Source of the DNA: Theionarchaea archaeon
GTDB taxonomy: Archaea > Methanobacteriota_B > Thermococci > Methanofastidiosales > SZ-28-30
NCBI GenBank assembly: GCA_018992685.1
Contig: JACVGT010000001.1
Location: 100,458-164,457 of the forward strand
Direction: 5' to 3'
DNA: 64,000 bases
This document shows, piece by piece, positions 27,612-37,105 of this stretch (its first letter is position 1; each line of letters begins with the position of its first letter). The notes under the pieces are model-generated. The model searched no databases. It saw only the letters and a program-made list of their open reading frames with translations, and was not told the origin of the DNA. The position numbers and the translations under genes are program-made.

Positions 27612-28553
27612 ATGACCAGGGTATGGGAGAAAAAACAGAAGAATTTTCACAAGATCTATGAGCAGATTACCCTCTCACCAGGGATACCCATCTATGAGAT
27701 TGCTGAAAAAACGAGGTTATCCCGGAATACAGTCTCCAAGTACCTGGGTGAGATGTACGAAGATATGGTCTTAATTGGTCCCCAGATCAGGATGGTACCC
27801 GCCCCTGATTACAAGGAATACATACATCTCATGAACTTTAAAAATCCCTATTTCGTTTTTCGGAACCTCCAAGGGTTCCCCCACGTTCTCTGGTATGCCG
27901 TAACCTACGGAGACTGGAATTTCATGGTGATAACTGATAGACAGATAGATTTTTCCCACTTACCCGAGTACGAAGAGACCATCTACCAGGGGATACGGTA
28001 TCACTCAGCAACACCCAGAACGGAGTATACCTCATGGGCGAACAGTCTTGAGAAGGCCTTCAACGAGATTAAAACCTTCAATCCCCACAGAGAACAAAAG
28101 AATCGTCAAATAGCACCCCTCCTAGCCTGGGGAGAAGATGAATGGAAGATGTACCATGCCTTCAAGGGCAATACCCGAAAGATTGCAACTACCACCTTAA
28201 AGCAGATCCACGTGCGGTACGAATCCTATGTCGAGTGGATAAAAGACTTAGACACCCACTGTTCTATCCATACAGGGTTCTATCCTGAGGGATATCCAAC
28301 ATACCTCAACTACTGCTTCCTCTTTTCCACCTCTTATGAACAGACGGTAAAGAAGATCTTCTCTTATCTCCCCACCACACCCTTCTTCATGGAGGCTGGC
28401 GATCAGTTCATGGTTTTCACCAGTGTAGCACTATCAGGGATTGTGAGGAAGTTATTCCGTCTCATCTTTGACATGAAAACCCAGGGAATCATAAGAACCT
28501 TCAACTATGCAACCCTTCTCTTTCAGGCTGAAAGCGAGTTATTGCCAGAATGA
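27612..28553 (+). CDS. Lrp-like winged-helix regulator (paralogue 2)
   Basis: A 313-aa protein with the same plan as its upstream neighbour: N-terminal HTH (PIYEIAEKTRLSRNTVSKYL), shared GDWNFMVITD motif, LAWGEDEWKMYHAF and a C-terminal effector-like domain. Start at ATG 27612, preceded by GGTGATCC and lying 10 nt after the first paralogue's stop; an in-frame start inside the upstream gene (27564) is not needed. The pair are divergent tandem duplicates, likely co-transcribed, and might form a heteromer. Confidence 0.65.
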   Translation: MTRVWEKKQKNFHKIYEQITLSPGIPIYEIAEKTRLSRNTVSKYLGEMYEDMVLIGPQIRMVPAPDYKEYIHLMNFKNPYFVFRNLQGFPHVLWYAVTYGDWNFMVITDRQIDFSHLPEYEETIYQGIRYHSATPRTEYTSWANSLEKAFNEIKTFNPHREQKNRQIAPLLAWGEDEWKMYHAFKGNTRKIATTTLKQIHVRYESYVEWIKDLDTHCSIHTGFYPEGYPTYLNYCFLFSTSYEQTVKKIFSYLPTTPFFMEAGDQFMVFTSVALSGIVRKLFRLIFDMKTQGIIRTFNYATLLFQAESELLPE

Positions 28554-28849
28554 TGGCTGGAAATTGTGATCCGGCAATCCCCTCTTGATGGCTCTGCGGC
28601 ATCCCCAAGGAGAATGTCATTCTGAGTTCTCGACTTCCATTCTCAAACTCCAAGAGTGCATATGCTCTTCAATACTCGATCAGGTCCAAGTTGTCCCGTC
28701 ATATTCCTATATCCGTGCACCATAATATTGCGCGTTCCCACACAAAGTTTCATGTTTGCCAAACGTCTTCTGATAGGTGGTAAAAGCCAAGAGGTCTTCA
28801 AGAACTTCTTTGCCAAATCTTTTAAGGCTCAAAAACACCATCGGTAACT

Positions 28850-29404
28850 ATGAAGATTTTAATCGCGTACTATAGTGAAACAGGGAATACCAAGCATGTT
28901 GCTGAAGCAATCTATGAAGAGGCTTCAAAGGAGCATGATGTGGAGTTAGTTGAGCTCCAGGATGGTTCAATTGATGCTCTGAACAATTCTCAATTGGTGT
29001 TTCTGGGTGCCCCCTGTCATGGCGGAGATCTGGCAAAACCATTAAAACAATTCTTGGCTACTCTTCCTGAGAATCCGGATTTCACACTTGCGGGGTTCTT
29101 TACCCATTCAGTCTTTATGCCTGAAGGAACTACACTAAGAAAAGAATTGTATGAGAAATGGGCTGGAAAATGTATTCCTTCCTTTGAACGCGTATGTCAG
29201 AAGAAAAACATTAAGTTTCTTGGATATTTTCATTGCTGTGGCTCTCCTTCGCCTCCCATTGAAGCGTTTATTCGCCAGGCAATTATCCCTTCTGATGAGG
29301 AATGGGAGGAATACCTATCTGAAACCCGGGACCATCCAAGTGCTAAAGATTTAGAGAACGCCAGAGATTTTGCACAGACAATCATCCGAAAATCTACAGC
29401 CTGA
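28850..29404 (+). CDS. Flavodoxin-family protein
   Basis: A 184-aa flavodoxin-like protein. The phosphate-binding loop is YSETGNTKHVA at residues 8-18, followed by the FMN-ring loops APCHGGD and HSVFMPEG. It is a one- or two-electron carrier binding FMN, longer than classical short flavodoxins. A TATA-like TTTTAAGG lies about 28 nt before the ATG and no ribosome site is present, so the gene is leaderless. The 296-nt gap upstream (28554-28849) holds nothing else that I recognise. Confidence 0.85.
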   Translation: MKILIAYYSETGNTKHVAEAIYEEASKEHDVELVELQDGSIDALNNSQLVFLGAPCHGGDLAKPLKQFLATLPENPDFTLAGFFTHSVFMPEGTTLRKELYEKWAGKCIPSFERVCQKKNIKFLGYFHCCGSPSPPIEAFIRQAIIPSDEEWEEYLSETRDHPSAKDLENARDFAQTIIRKSTA

Positions 29405-29547
29405 AAAAACCAGCATATGAAGAACCTCCTTTTTTTTCAGGAGATGAATGGAATGAATACCAGAATTTGAAATGTTTTTCATGGAAGAAAGTAAGGAAAA
29501 GACTCAAACAGTAATGTTCATACTAAAAAAGTAAGGAGCTGTACCGC

Positions 29548-29779
29548 ATGAAAGGAGAAGCCACCATAACAGAGAAAGGGCAAGTAATAATACCGAAAGC
29601 AATTCGAGATAAATCAGGGCTGAAAAAAGGCAGAAAAGTCTATTTTGAACTTCGAGGTGAGGAAGCTGCCATATTACCAGAAGTTAAAGGCCCTGGAGGA
29701 GCTCAGGCAGTTGAGGAGAGAAATACAGGTTCCGGAAGAGGAAATCCAATCAGCAATTGAAGAGCCTAAGAAAATATGA
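29548..29779 (+). pseudogene. AbrB/SpoVT swapped-hairpin gene with +1 frameshift
   Basis: Residues 1-45 are an intact AbrB domain (TITEKGQVIIPKAIRDKSGL), the DNA-binding half of VapB/AbrB-type regulators. After PEVK the frame shifts: the as-read frame ends at 29760 in a low-complexity tail, but a 1-nt shift restores a sensible helical tail (ALEELRQLRREIQVPEEEI) that stops at 29779. Such tails are typical of toxin-binding antitoxins. Either the gene is broken or the base is a sequencing error. AAGGAG supports the ATG. No toxin gene follows. Confidence 0.7.
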
Positions 29780-29909
29780 AGCAATCAGTACAGCGTATTC
29801 TATAGTGAACAGAATTTAAGGAGATAAAATACTTAAATCCTCAGGTATACAAGAAAAAACCTTTTTAAAACAGGGAGAAGTGTAGGTTACTAGAAAGGAG
29901 AAAGGTAAC

Positions 29910-30362
29910 ATGGAACCAGAAATTAAAAGCAAGCCAGCATTCACAGTTGTTGGCATAAAGTGTAGAGGAAAGAACGAGAACAATGAAATTCCCCAGTTGT
30001 GGTTTAAATTAGGGCCACGGATGAACGAAATCAAGCATAGAGTAGGTCCAGCTTACGGTGTCATGGACAACTACGATGAAGGGAGTGGCACATTTGATTA
30101 CATTGCGGGGATCGAGGTGGATAGTTCTGCTGACATTCCTGAAGGTATGGTCAGTATCGATGTACCCGAACAGACGTACGCAGTTTTTACGACTACCCTA
30201 CCAACCCTTGTTGAAACGTACCAACGTGTCTGTAAGACCTGGCTGCCCCAATCAGATTACAAGCGAGTTCATGGACCAGAATTCGAGCTGTACGATGCAA
30301 CTTTTAACCCAGCAGATGAAACTTCAGAATTGTATGTCTACATTCCTGTGACGAAGAAATAA
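29910..30362 (+). CDS. GyrI-like effector-binding protein
   Basis: A 150-aa protein fitting the GyrI/AraC effector-binding fold: start KSKPAFTVVGIKCRG, middle FDYIAGIEVDSSADIPEGM, then YAVFTTTLPTLVETY and the ending GPEFELYDATFNP...SELYVYIPV, all conserved positions of the family. These domains bind small hydrophobic or cationic molecules. Stand-alone forms may sequester or degrade toxic compounds. TATA-like CTTTTTAAAAC is at about 29861 and AAGGTAAC precedes the ATG. Confidence 0.8.
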   Translation: MEPEIKSKPAFTVVGIKCRGKNENNEIPQLWFKLGPRMNEIKHRVGPAYGVMDNYDEGSGTFDYIAGIEVDSSADIPEGMVSIDVPEQTYAVFTTTLPTLVETYQRVCKTWLPQSDYKRVHGPEFELYDATFNPADETSELYVYIPVTKK

Positions 30363-30558
30363 TCGTCTGAATCTTGTTATCTTGAGAGTGAGGTGTCCAT
30401 TAAAGACACTTAAGGAAATGATAGGAAAGGAACCAAAGGACATTGGATTTCATTCATGTGGATTACTCTGAAGAATACATTTACATTCTTACAATTTATA
30501 GATTGTACAACGGCATACTACCCAAAAGGCTTTTAAAGTAAAAAGGAAAAGGAAATGT

Positions 30559-31146
30559 ATGACAATGGAACCTGAGTCAGAAAATGGTGAAAAGATCTGG
30601 AAAAAATTCATGAGAAAGCATTGGAAAGCGGTTGGGTCATTTGTCGTAGGAGGTATTCTGGCATTCATATGTGCAATTCTTGTCTATCTATGGTTCGTAG
30701 AAAAAGCTCAAGTAACTGGTCTGGTACCAATGACTCTAGACCTATGGACCATGGGACATCTCGTGACTTTTATATTACATGTGATTTTCTGGGAAGTTCT
30801 CTTCATCGGAGTCCCGCTAGCTTTAGTAGCTGTAGCAGTCTGGGGGTTGTGGTGGAAAAAATTTCCTGATGACGAAAAGGAAGGATACAGACGCGAACAT
30901 CTTTTCTCCGGTACTCGCTCGCGCGGGACAAACGGAGGAGGAGGAATATCGTTTCTGGTCTTTATTGCGTTCATCATCAAGGTTTACCTTGATGGAAACT
31001 GGAATCTCCCTTTTGCAACGTGGACATTTGACTATCTAGTGTATTCTTGTATTAAAGCATTTATCTGGGTTCTAATCATATGCGGAATACCTTTAGCACT
31101 AGGAGGCATCTGGTGGTTACGCCATGAAATGAAAAAGAACCCCTAG
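30559..31146 (+). CDS. Membrane protein with about four TM helices
   Basis: A 195-aa protein with a charged N-terminus (EKIWKKFMRKHWK), helices at about 23-45, 65-90, 125-140 and 155-180, a charged loop with a glycine-rich GTNGGGG segment between the halves, and a basic end. No family recognised. TATA-like GCTTTTAAAG at about 30529 gives a leaderless start at or near 30559 (alternative ATG 30565). Confidence 0.6.
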   Translation: MTMEPESENGEKIWKKFMRKHWKAVGSFVVGGILAFICAILVYLWFVEKAQVTGLVPMTLDLWTMGHLVTFILHVIFWEVLFIGVPLALVAVAVWGLWWKKFPDDEKEGYRREHLFSGTRSRGTNGGGGISFLVFIAFIIKVYLDGNWNLPFATWTFDYLVYSCIKAFIWVLIICGIPLALGGIWWLRHEMKKNP

Positions 31147-31415
31147 AATCTTGCGTTTGCTCCTTACCCTTTGCTGAGATTAGGTAGGTCATCAGTGTTG
31201 GCGAGTGGTTAGATAACTGTAAACCAGTGAGTTATTTTACAAAATGTGCAAATTTATCTGACTTTGATGTGTTATTTGAACCACTGGTAGGGGTATCCCT
31301 ATATTAATGCAATTCAAGCCTTATCAAAGAACATTAGTGGCCTTCATGATAGAGATACAGTCAATTCATTGATATGGAATAGCCTCCATTTGTGTACTGG
31401 GCTGTCTGTCTCACC
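31147..31415. other. Convergent gap with inverted repeat
   Basis: Lies between the membrane-protein gene and the end of the cas operon, which run towards each other. Contains a perfect inverted pair ACCAGTG (31223-31229) / CACTGGT (31282-31288), 52 nt apart. No gene seen. Confidence 0.35.
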
Positions 31416-32303
31416 TTATCCTAATTTTTTCAAAAATCCACAACCAAAAGAGGCATCAGGACCACAGCCTACCACAAATCCCAACCCTAGAATCCAGGCT
31501 GCTGCATCATTCATATCTTTGATTTCATACTCCACGATCCCCGTATATGAATGGAAGACCCTCTTATTGCTGCGGCTCGATCTTCTCTCCAATCTATGAT
31601 AGTGTTTCTCGCACCTGAGAATCCTTCCCTTACCCTTTACGTCCGGGACTGTTTCCCCACTCCCGTACTCATTAACGAGCCTGATGACTCTACTCCTAAT
31701 GAGAAAGAGAAGCCGTTCAAAAGAAAGAGGAAACTCATCCCCTGTAAAGGGTGTTTTGAACCCGACTGCAATTCTTTCACCCGTAATCCTTCCTACGTCC
31801 TCGATATCTCTTAATGACAGATTTCTCAAGTAGATTGTCTCTCCGTCGTACACATTCTTATCAGTAAACCCACATTCAATACTCTTAACATAGAACCTAT
31901 TTAGCCCCTCGTACCTCTGGGAGTATAATCCCTTTTTTCCCAAGAGGTTCATGCCCAGTATAACATGGGGCAAATACTTGGCGAAGTCTCCACAAAATAA
32001 GACATCCACTGATAGGGTAGCTTTCTCTTCAATTTCCATAGTTCTCCCAAAGAATGCAGGAATCAAAATGATTGGTTTAATGGGAGGGGCATATCCTCGT
32101 TCTGCTTCAATCTTTACGTATGTGTAAAAGAATAGACAGGTATCTTTCAATTCACAGGAAAGGCAGTCCTTATTATGGTCGGTGCAGATTGCTCTCCTCA
32201 AATTCTGCCCGAACCCTCCTCTGAATGTTGAACCCATCCAGTAGGGAAAGACTGCAGGAGTGGTGAACTCCAGATTCAGAGTCACTTTTGATAGTTGGAG
32301 CAT
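31416..32303 (-). CDS. cas6: Cas6 pre-crRNA endonuclease
   Basis: A 295-aa RAMP-fold protein, last gene of the effector operon. N-terminal MLQLSKVTLNLEFTTPAVFP, then GSTFRGGFGQNLRRAIC and the C-terminal glycine-rich loop GLGFVVGCGPDASFGCGFL mark Cas6. It cuts the array transcript in the repeats, leaving an 8-nt tag, here expected to be ATTGAAAG. A four-cysteine CTDHNKDCLSCELKDTC near residue 40 resembles the zinc-binding insert of some archaeal Cas6 proteins. It starts 21 nt after cas3'. Confidence 0.85.
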   Translation of the reverse strand: MLQLSKVTLNLEFTTPAVFPYWMGSTFRGGFGQNLRRAICTDHNKDCLSCELKDTCLFFYTYVKIEAERGYAPPIKPIILIPAFFGRTMEIEEKATLSVDVLFCGDFAKYLPHVILGMNLLGKKGLYSQRYEGLNRFYVKSIECGFTDKNVYDGETIYLRNLSLRDIEDVGRITGERIAVGFKTPFTGDEFPLSFERLLFLIRSRVIRLVNEYGSGETVPDVKGKGRILRCEKHYHRLERRSSRSNKRVFHSYTGIVEYEIKDMNDAAAWILGLGFVVGCGPDASFGCGFLKKLG

Positions 32304-32324
32304 ATGATCCCCAGATAGTCTCTC

Positions 32325-34418
32325 TCAAGATTCAAGGCTCTGCGGAATGAGATACTTTATCCACATCTTTCTGTTTTTGTCTAGTAAAACCTGAGATGGA
32401 GCATTCAGATTTCCTATTACACCTTTTTCTGACTTCTCAAAGATCTTTGGGACACTGATTAGTCCTGCACTCCATGGATTGTGATTAGGAAAGTGATTTC
32501 CGCAATAGAAGACACAGATGTCATCAATATAAGGATTGATTTCTGAATATACTACCCTTCCTACTGAGGAACCTTTTCCACTCTGTGAAAAAGCAACAAC
32601 AAGTACGTCCTTGATCTCGTCTTTATTAATATCACTTGAGGCCATTTGTTCCAGAGATACTGATAGATAATCATACCCATATAGGAGCTTCTTCTCTTTG
32701 AGACTCTCGAATAGATCTTCGTAATCTCCCGCTTCAATAAGCTCTCTTAGGTCATCAATTGTCGATTCTCGTGCCCAGAAGAACCTGGCAGAAGGTACCC
32801 ATGATCTCGTTATGACGAAGCCACTGTTGTGCAATTCTTCTCTGGTTCGGTCAAATTCGTAAATGAATGCTGAAAGATATCCGAATAGTGCATTAGAAAG
32901 TTCATCCTTCACCAATCTTGGCTTCACGACCTCTTCTTGAATTTTTCTGGCAGGAAATGACGTTTGTTGATTTTTTTTCAATATTTCTACATATCTCTCA
33001 TAATCCATATCGGGTACTTTCATGAATTCATCTTTTTGAGTGAAATCAGTTCCTACTACGTATATCTTGCCGCGGGTTCCTTCTTTTCTTCCACACCTTC
33101 CTGCTCTCTGAATCAACTGGTCTGGATTACAGAAATCGGTGATCAGAAGGTCACTATCCAGATCACATCCAACCTCTATGGCATGAGTAGTAATGAGAAT
33201 GTAAGGTTTCCTAGCCTCGTCCAGTGCTTTAACCTGTCTGTATACCCTTCTTCTAGATTCCGAAAACAGTCTTCCGTGGTAAAGGAAAACTGGGATACCA
33301 TTATACATATGCTGCCCATTGGCCTCAGGAGTGGTATTTAACTTACTGTAAGTATCAAAAGCATCACTTACTGTATTCCTGACAATTATTATCCTCTTTT
33401 GTATGTCTGTTTGGGCCAGATTGAGGATCGAATCAGTTCTCTCATCTGATTCTACATAAGCTATCTCGTAATCCTTTTTTCCAGAGTGCTCTTCCCCTCT
33501 GATGAAGATAAAACCTAATTTCTCCTCTAGGAGCGGCACTAAGTCTTGTGGAAGTGTGGCCGACATAACAACGGCTTTGATACCATAAGAAACCAGTGTA
33601 AATACAAGATTGATGAAGTTGGTATACGCAACGCTTTCGTATGAATGAGCTTCATCGAACGCAATCAAAAGATTTTTCCTAGCCATATAACCCCATACCA
33701 ATCTCAAGGGATACAGGAGGTTATGTTTTCCCCCATAACCGAGGAACCTGTACACGAATTCATCAAGTGTAGTCAGAATTACATCTCCTCCGTAGAAGTG
33801 CGATTTTTCTTGGTAGATGGAAAAATTTGATTCAGAAGATTCTCTAATCTCAATTTTGGTATAAGGAGATATTCTGACTTGAATCTCAAACGAATTTACC
33901 TCCTTGATTTTTCCTGCTATGATATCCATAATTCCTTCTACATTTGGATTCTCAATTCTTGTCTTGTTGATCGTAACTTCTCTTAATTGAGAATTGCCTT
34001 CTGAATCTACTTTTTTTGCCCAGAACTGCAATTTCTTCTTTATTAGTCCTAGATCTCTTTCTTGATCGAATTTCCTGATTTGCAGGGCTTCTTTTCTATC
34101 GCCCAAATCAACTATTAAAGTCTTTTCTTCAAACCTTTTACTGATGATTCCGATTTTGATGTAGTCTCCGATCCTGCCAATTTGATCCTCGACAAGACTT
34201 CTGGTGGGATAAACCAATATCAACCTCTTGTTATTGAAGAGAGCTGGAAGAAGAACAGCTTCAGTTTTTCCAGAGCCAGTCCCCGAAAGCAGAGTGATCC
34301 CTGACAATTCAGGATCATCTCTTGCTATGAGTTCCCAGATTTCTTCTTGGTATTTATAGGGGCTGAATTTTCCTTTTTTGAAACTCTCAATTTCCCGGAA
34401 GATCTCATTTGCCTGCAA
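32325..34418 (-). CDS. cas3': Cas3' helicase
   Basis: A 697-aa superfamily 2 helicase: Walker A SGTGSGKTE (45-53), DEAH box 255-258 in FDEAHSYE, SAT 286-288, and motif VI QRAGRCGR. It contains no HD nuclease domain; that is supplied by the gene just upstream, so this is the split form. It unwinds target DNA after Cascade binding. The start is TTG 34418, 7 nt after GGAGGTGA, overlapping the end of cas3'' by 14 nt. It is longer than typical type I-A Cas3' owing to an insert between motifs Ia and II. Confidence 0.9.
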   Translation of the reverse strand: MQANEIFREIESFKKGKFSPYKYQEEIWELIARDDPELSGITLLSGTGSGKTEAVLLPALFNNKRLILVYPTRSLVEDQIGRIGDYIKIGIISKRFEEKTLIVDLGDRKEALQIRKFDQERDLGLIKKKLQFWAKKVDSEGNSQLREVTINKTRIENPNVEGIMDIIAGKIKEVNSFEIQVRISPYTKIEIRESSESNFSIYQEKSHFYGGDVILTTLDEFVYRFLGYGGKHNLLYPLRLVWGYMARKNLLIAFDEAHSYESVAYTNFINLVFTLVSYGIKAVVMSATLPQDLVPLLEEKLGFIFIRGEEHSGKKDYEIAYVESDERTDSILNLAQTDIQKRIIIVRNTVSDAFDTYSKLNTTPEANGQHMYNGIPVFLYHGRLFSESRRRVYRQVKALDEARKPYILITTHAIEVGCDLDSDLLITDFCNPDQLIQRAGRCGRKEGTRGKIYVVGTDFTQKDEFMKVPDMDYERYVEILKKNQQTSFPARKIQEEVVKPRLVKDELSNALFGYLSAFIYEFDRTREELHNSGFVITRSWVPSARFFWARESTIDDLRELIEAGDYEDLFESLKEKKLLYGYDYLSVSLEQMASSDINKDEIKDVLVVAFSQSGKGSSVGRVVYSEINPYIDDICVFYCGNHFPNHNPWSAGLISVPKIFEKSEKGVIGNLNAPSQVLLDKNRKMWIKYLIPQSLES

Positions 34419-35154
34419 TGAGATTCACCTCCTTTGGTATATTCTCCTCAATTCGTTGTAGAAAATCTTCCTGCAATTCATATGATCTGAGCTTCCTGAG
34501 ATCATCTTTCTTATAGGGGGCAAATCGATACTCCAATTTCAGAGAATTTGTGATAAATTCCTCAGGAAACACTACAAAAGTATTGTCATCTTCTTGCCCT
34601 AAGCTGACTTCTGAAAGCCTACCCATTTCGAGATCTTTTGCATGGAAAATATTGCTAAGAATGCAGCTGTCTATCCAGTCCGCCATCTTCAGACCATACC
34701 AGTCCTTGATAAAAGACACCATGTTGTTTTGCAGTTCATAGGAGTCTTTCGAGCTCTCAAAGATGAATCCTGTATTCTTGTATAAAACGTTGGTATTGAA
34801 CGGTGAATGATGGAGTCTAATCAGATTGAGAACATAAAAATTCTTGAAGTTCTTGACTCTTTCACCAAGGTCGAATTCCACCTCCCTAAAATTGGGATTC
34901 AAGAGAAAATCGGGAAATTGAGAACCATGTCCAGGGAACAAAAGTCCTTTTCCGGTAATAAGGGCTTGCAGCCGGAATTTTCTCCTCTTATATAAGTCAT
35001 GGATTCCGGCAGCCTCCTCCAGCCAGGATTTGTATCCAAAGAATCGATTGCAGGCAGAACCAACAATCTTTCTCAAGTTCTTATTATGGCTTTCTATGTC
35101 AACGAATATAAATTCGCTTCCCTTCTGGAATGATTTTGCTATACCATTATTCAT
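34405..35154 (-). CDS. cas3'': Cas3'' HD nuclease
   Basis: A 249-aa stand-alone HD nuclease. Metal ligands can be followed: His23 (SHNKN), His52-Asp53 (AGIHDLYK), then LFPGHGS, His115-His116 (IRLHHSPF) and Asp159 (KMADWIDS). It degrades the DNA strand unwound by Cas3'. Start at ATG 35154, with GGAGGT 5 nt upstream, overlapping the end of cas5 by 8 nt; a longer frame from 35211 would overlap cas5 by 65 nt and is unneeded. Confidence 0.85.
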   Translation of the reverse strand: MNNGIAKSFQKGSEFIFVDIESHNKNLRKIVGSACNRFFGYKSWLEEAAGIHDLYKRRKFRLQALITGKGLLFPGHGSQFPDFLLNPNFREVEFDLGERVKNFKNFYVLNLIRLHHSPFNTNVLYKNTGFIFESSKDSYELQNNMVSFIKDWYGLKMADWIDSCILSNIFHAKDLEMGRLSEVSLGQEDDNTFVVFPEEFITNSLKLEYRFAPYKKDDLRKLRSYELQEDFLQRIEENIPKEVNLIAGK

Positions 35155-36127
35155 GAACGACCTCCAGTTTCTGTAGGGTAGACAGTGGAATTCTCCATTT
35201 ATTTCCTGCATCCCCGTAATAGGGTCCCGAGGCTAGGGAATCATTGTTTCCGAAGATCCCTCTTTTGAATTTCCCCATTTGTCGACTGTAGTAGTAAACA
35301 CTCTCGGGTTTTCTTGGCTCATATACTTCGGTATGCTCAATATGTGGATCAAGGGGTATGATCACGCTCGATCGAAAAGACCCTTCCTTCTTTTCGAGTG
35401 ACATGACTTCTGATAACCCGGAAATAAATGCAAATCCTTCCTTGCCAATTTTGAATCCATAGTTATGTGTTTTATCAAGAAGGCTCAGCAAAGTTTTCTC
35501 ATGAGAGACAAGAAAGCCAGTGAAATCAGATGCAAGACAGAAATACCAATCCAAGGGCTGTCTGCGGCCCTCCTTCTTGAAAGTGCCGTAAGTTGGAATT
35601 CCTTGGTATCCTTCTCTCACTGATTTGAAAACGGTACGCTTGAAATACTTGCTCTGTCCTGATCTGTCATACTCTCTCTTGAACTTATCTAGATCATCTT
35701 TTTTCAGTTGTCCAACTTGTATTCTTTGCGCAATTAGATTCTTCACTGTTTCATCGCTAGGATCAAAGATATCCAATCCATCTGCTAAGGAATGCCCCTT
35801 TCCCAAATGTTGATATCCCATTCTAAAACTGCAGAAAATACTCGATCCAGAGCTCATAGAGTACGCTCCAAGGCTATTCAATCCTTCCGTATCTTCTTTT
35901 GTTTCTAGGATGTAGTACTCATCGATATCAGGGATTTCCGATCCAAATGCCCTTGGAGTAGGGAGCTCCTCATCATTTGCCAATCTCAATATTCGGTACA
36001 TGAACCCCGAGAATGTAGTAGGGGGTACAAACGAATAACTCGCAATAGTCTTGTACGATACCGGAACTTTTCTCACGGTTAGAGCTGATGTCGGTGTCAC
36101 CCGAATTGTCTTGAGGAATATTGTCAT
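35147..36127 (-). CDS. cas5: Cas5 RAMP subunit (Csc1-like?)
   Basis: A 326-aa protein placed directly after cas7. The start MTIFLKTIRVTPTSALTVRK, then TIASYSFVPPTTFSGFMYRIL, is the Cas5 pattern of a first beta strand followed by a PP-T-xx-G motif. It should cap the 5' end of the crRNA in the interference complex. It is longer than most type I-A Cas5 proteins, with a middle insert (about 100-220). Whether it is Csc1 (type I-D) rather than another Cas5 group needs a profile search. Confidence 0.75.
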   Translation of the reverse strand: MTIFLKTIRVTPTSALTVRKVPVSYKTIASYSFVPPTTFSGFMYRILRLANDEELPTPRAFGSEIPDIDEYYILETKEDTEGLNSLGAYSMSSGSSIFCSFRMGYQHLGKGHSLADGLDIFDPSDETVKNLIAQRIQVGQLKKDDLDKFKREYDRSGQSKYFKRTVFKSVREGYQGIPTYGTFKKEGRRQPLDWYFCLASDFTGFLVSHEKTLLSLLDKTHNYGFKIGKEGFAFISGLSEVMSLEKKEGSFRSSVIIPLDPHIEHTEVYEPRKPESVYYYSRQMGKFKRGIFGNNDSLASGPYYGDAGNKWRIPLSTLQKLEVVHE

Positions 36128-36154
36128 ATCGGATCCTGCTGTTTCATTCTACAA

Positions 36155-37102
36155 TCACTTCTGGGAGGTGTCTTGCGACAACATTGAAGACTTGATTTCC
36201 TGGCCACCGGCCAGATTCCTGAGAAGCTCGTGTGCCTCCTCTCCCATGTACCTCTCAAATTTGTTCTGAACGCTAGTAGACTCTTTTGACTTGAATGTGA
36301 ATTCCTCTATTGCCTTCTTAATGTCAGTTATCATTGGACTTATGACGGGACGTTTTCCAAGGGGCTCAGTATATATATCCACTGTAAGGAGAGGTTCAGC
36401 CTTATCTTCTAGCCATTTGTGATGGAATACTTCTGCACCTTTTGGATGGCCAGCCCCAATCCTCTTAAGTGCTTCTAGGAAACTATAGGCCACCATCTGT
36501 GGTTCAGACATCTTCCTTTCGCCTTTTTCTGTATCCAGAAGCAAAGCGTGCCAGTACACTGGAAAAAGGGCACCTGCAACCACGTATTCTTTTTCATATG
36601 GCATGGGTTGAGAAGATCTATCTAAATGCTCCTTAGTAACGCCTCTGGTTTGTAGAAGTTTCTTAATCTCTTTCTTGCTATACTGTCCGATTTGTCCATT
36701 TATGATATAGGAAGGAGAACTGAGCCTTTGCTTGATCTCCGGTGACGCTTCTTGTATCGCTACCCCACCTGCTTGAAAAACTCTGCTTGCTATGGAGCCT
36801 TCTTCTTCTCCAGTTGTAGTCATCAATCCACCAAAGAGTTTGCAGAGATCGCACTTGCCGCATGTAGCTGGAATACCACATGATTTCGCTTGATCATCTC
36901 CTAAGTCATTAAGTTTCCACAATAAGGCCCTTCTGGCTACGCCTCTTACTTTTGTAGGACTCATGTAGAGTTTTTGAAGTTCTCCATCAATACCAGGTAC
37001 AGTGGCCATTTCCAGTCTATTTACATTGAGATCCTTGACATTCCCAAAGTGCAGTTCCTGTGTTGCCTCTATTATTGCATATATATCCATGTTCACTCTC
37101 AT
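36155..37102 (-). CDS. cas7: Cas7 backbone subunit, Csc2/Csm3-like
   Basis: A 315-aa RAMP protein forming the crRNA-binding backbone. It opens ATQELHFGNVKD and LYMSPTKVRGVARRALLWKL, then shows a zinc-binding-like set Cys75, Cys81, Cys84, Cys87 (CGIPATCGKCDLCKLFGG). CxxC-xx-C ending in (L/I)(F/Y)G is found in Csc2 (type I-D) and Csm3 (type III), not in the Csa2 or Csh2 backbones of types I-A and I-B. AGGAGGT inside the end of the upstream gene serves ATG 37102, 3 nt after that gene's stop. Confidence 0.8.
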   Translation of the reverse strand: MRVNMDIYAIIEATQELHFGNVKDLNVNRLEMATVPGIDGELQKLYMSPTKVRGVARRALLWKLNDLGDDQAKSCGIPATCGKCDLCKLFGGLMTTTGEEEGSIASRVFQAGGVAIQEASPEIKQRLSSPSYIINGQIGQYSKKEIKKLLQTRGVTKEHLDRSSQPMPYEKEYVVAGALFPVYWHALLLDTEKGERKMSEPQMVAYSFLEALKRIGAGHPKGAEVFHHKWLEDKAEPLLTVDIYTEPLGKRPVISPMITDIKKAIEEFTFKSKESTSVQNKFERYMGEEAHELLRNLAGGQEIKSSMLSQDTSQK

Positions 37103-37105
37103 TTA

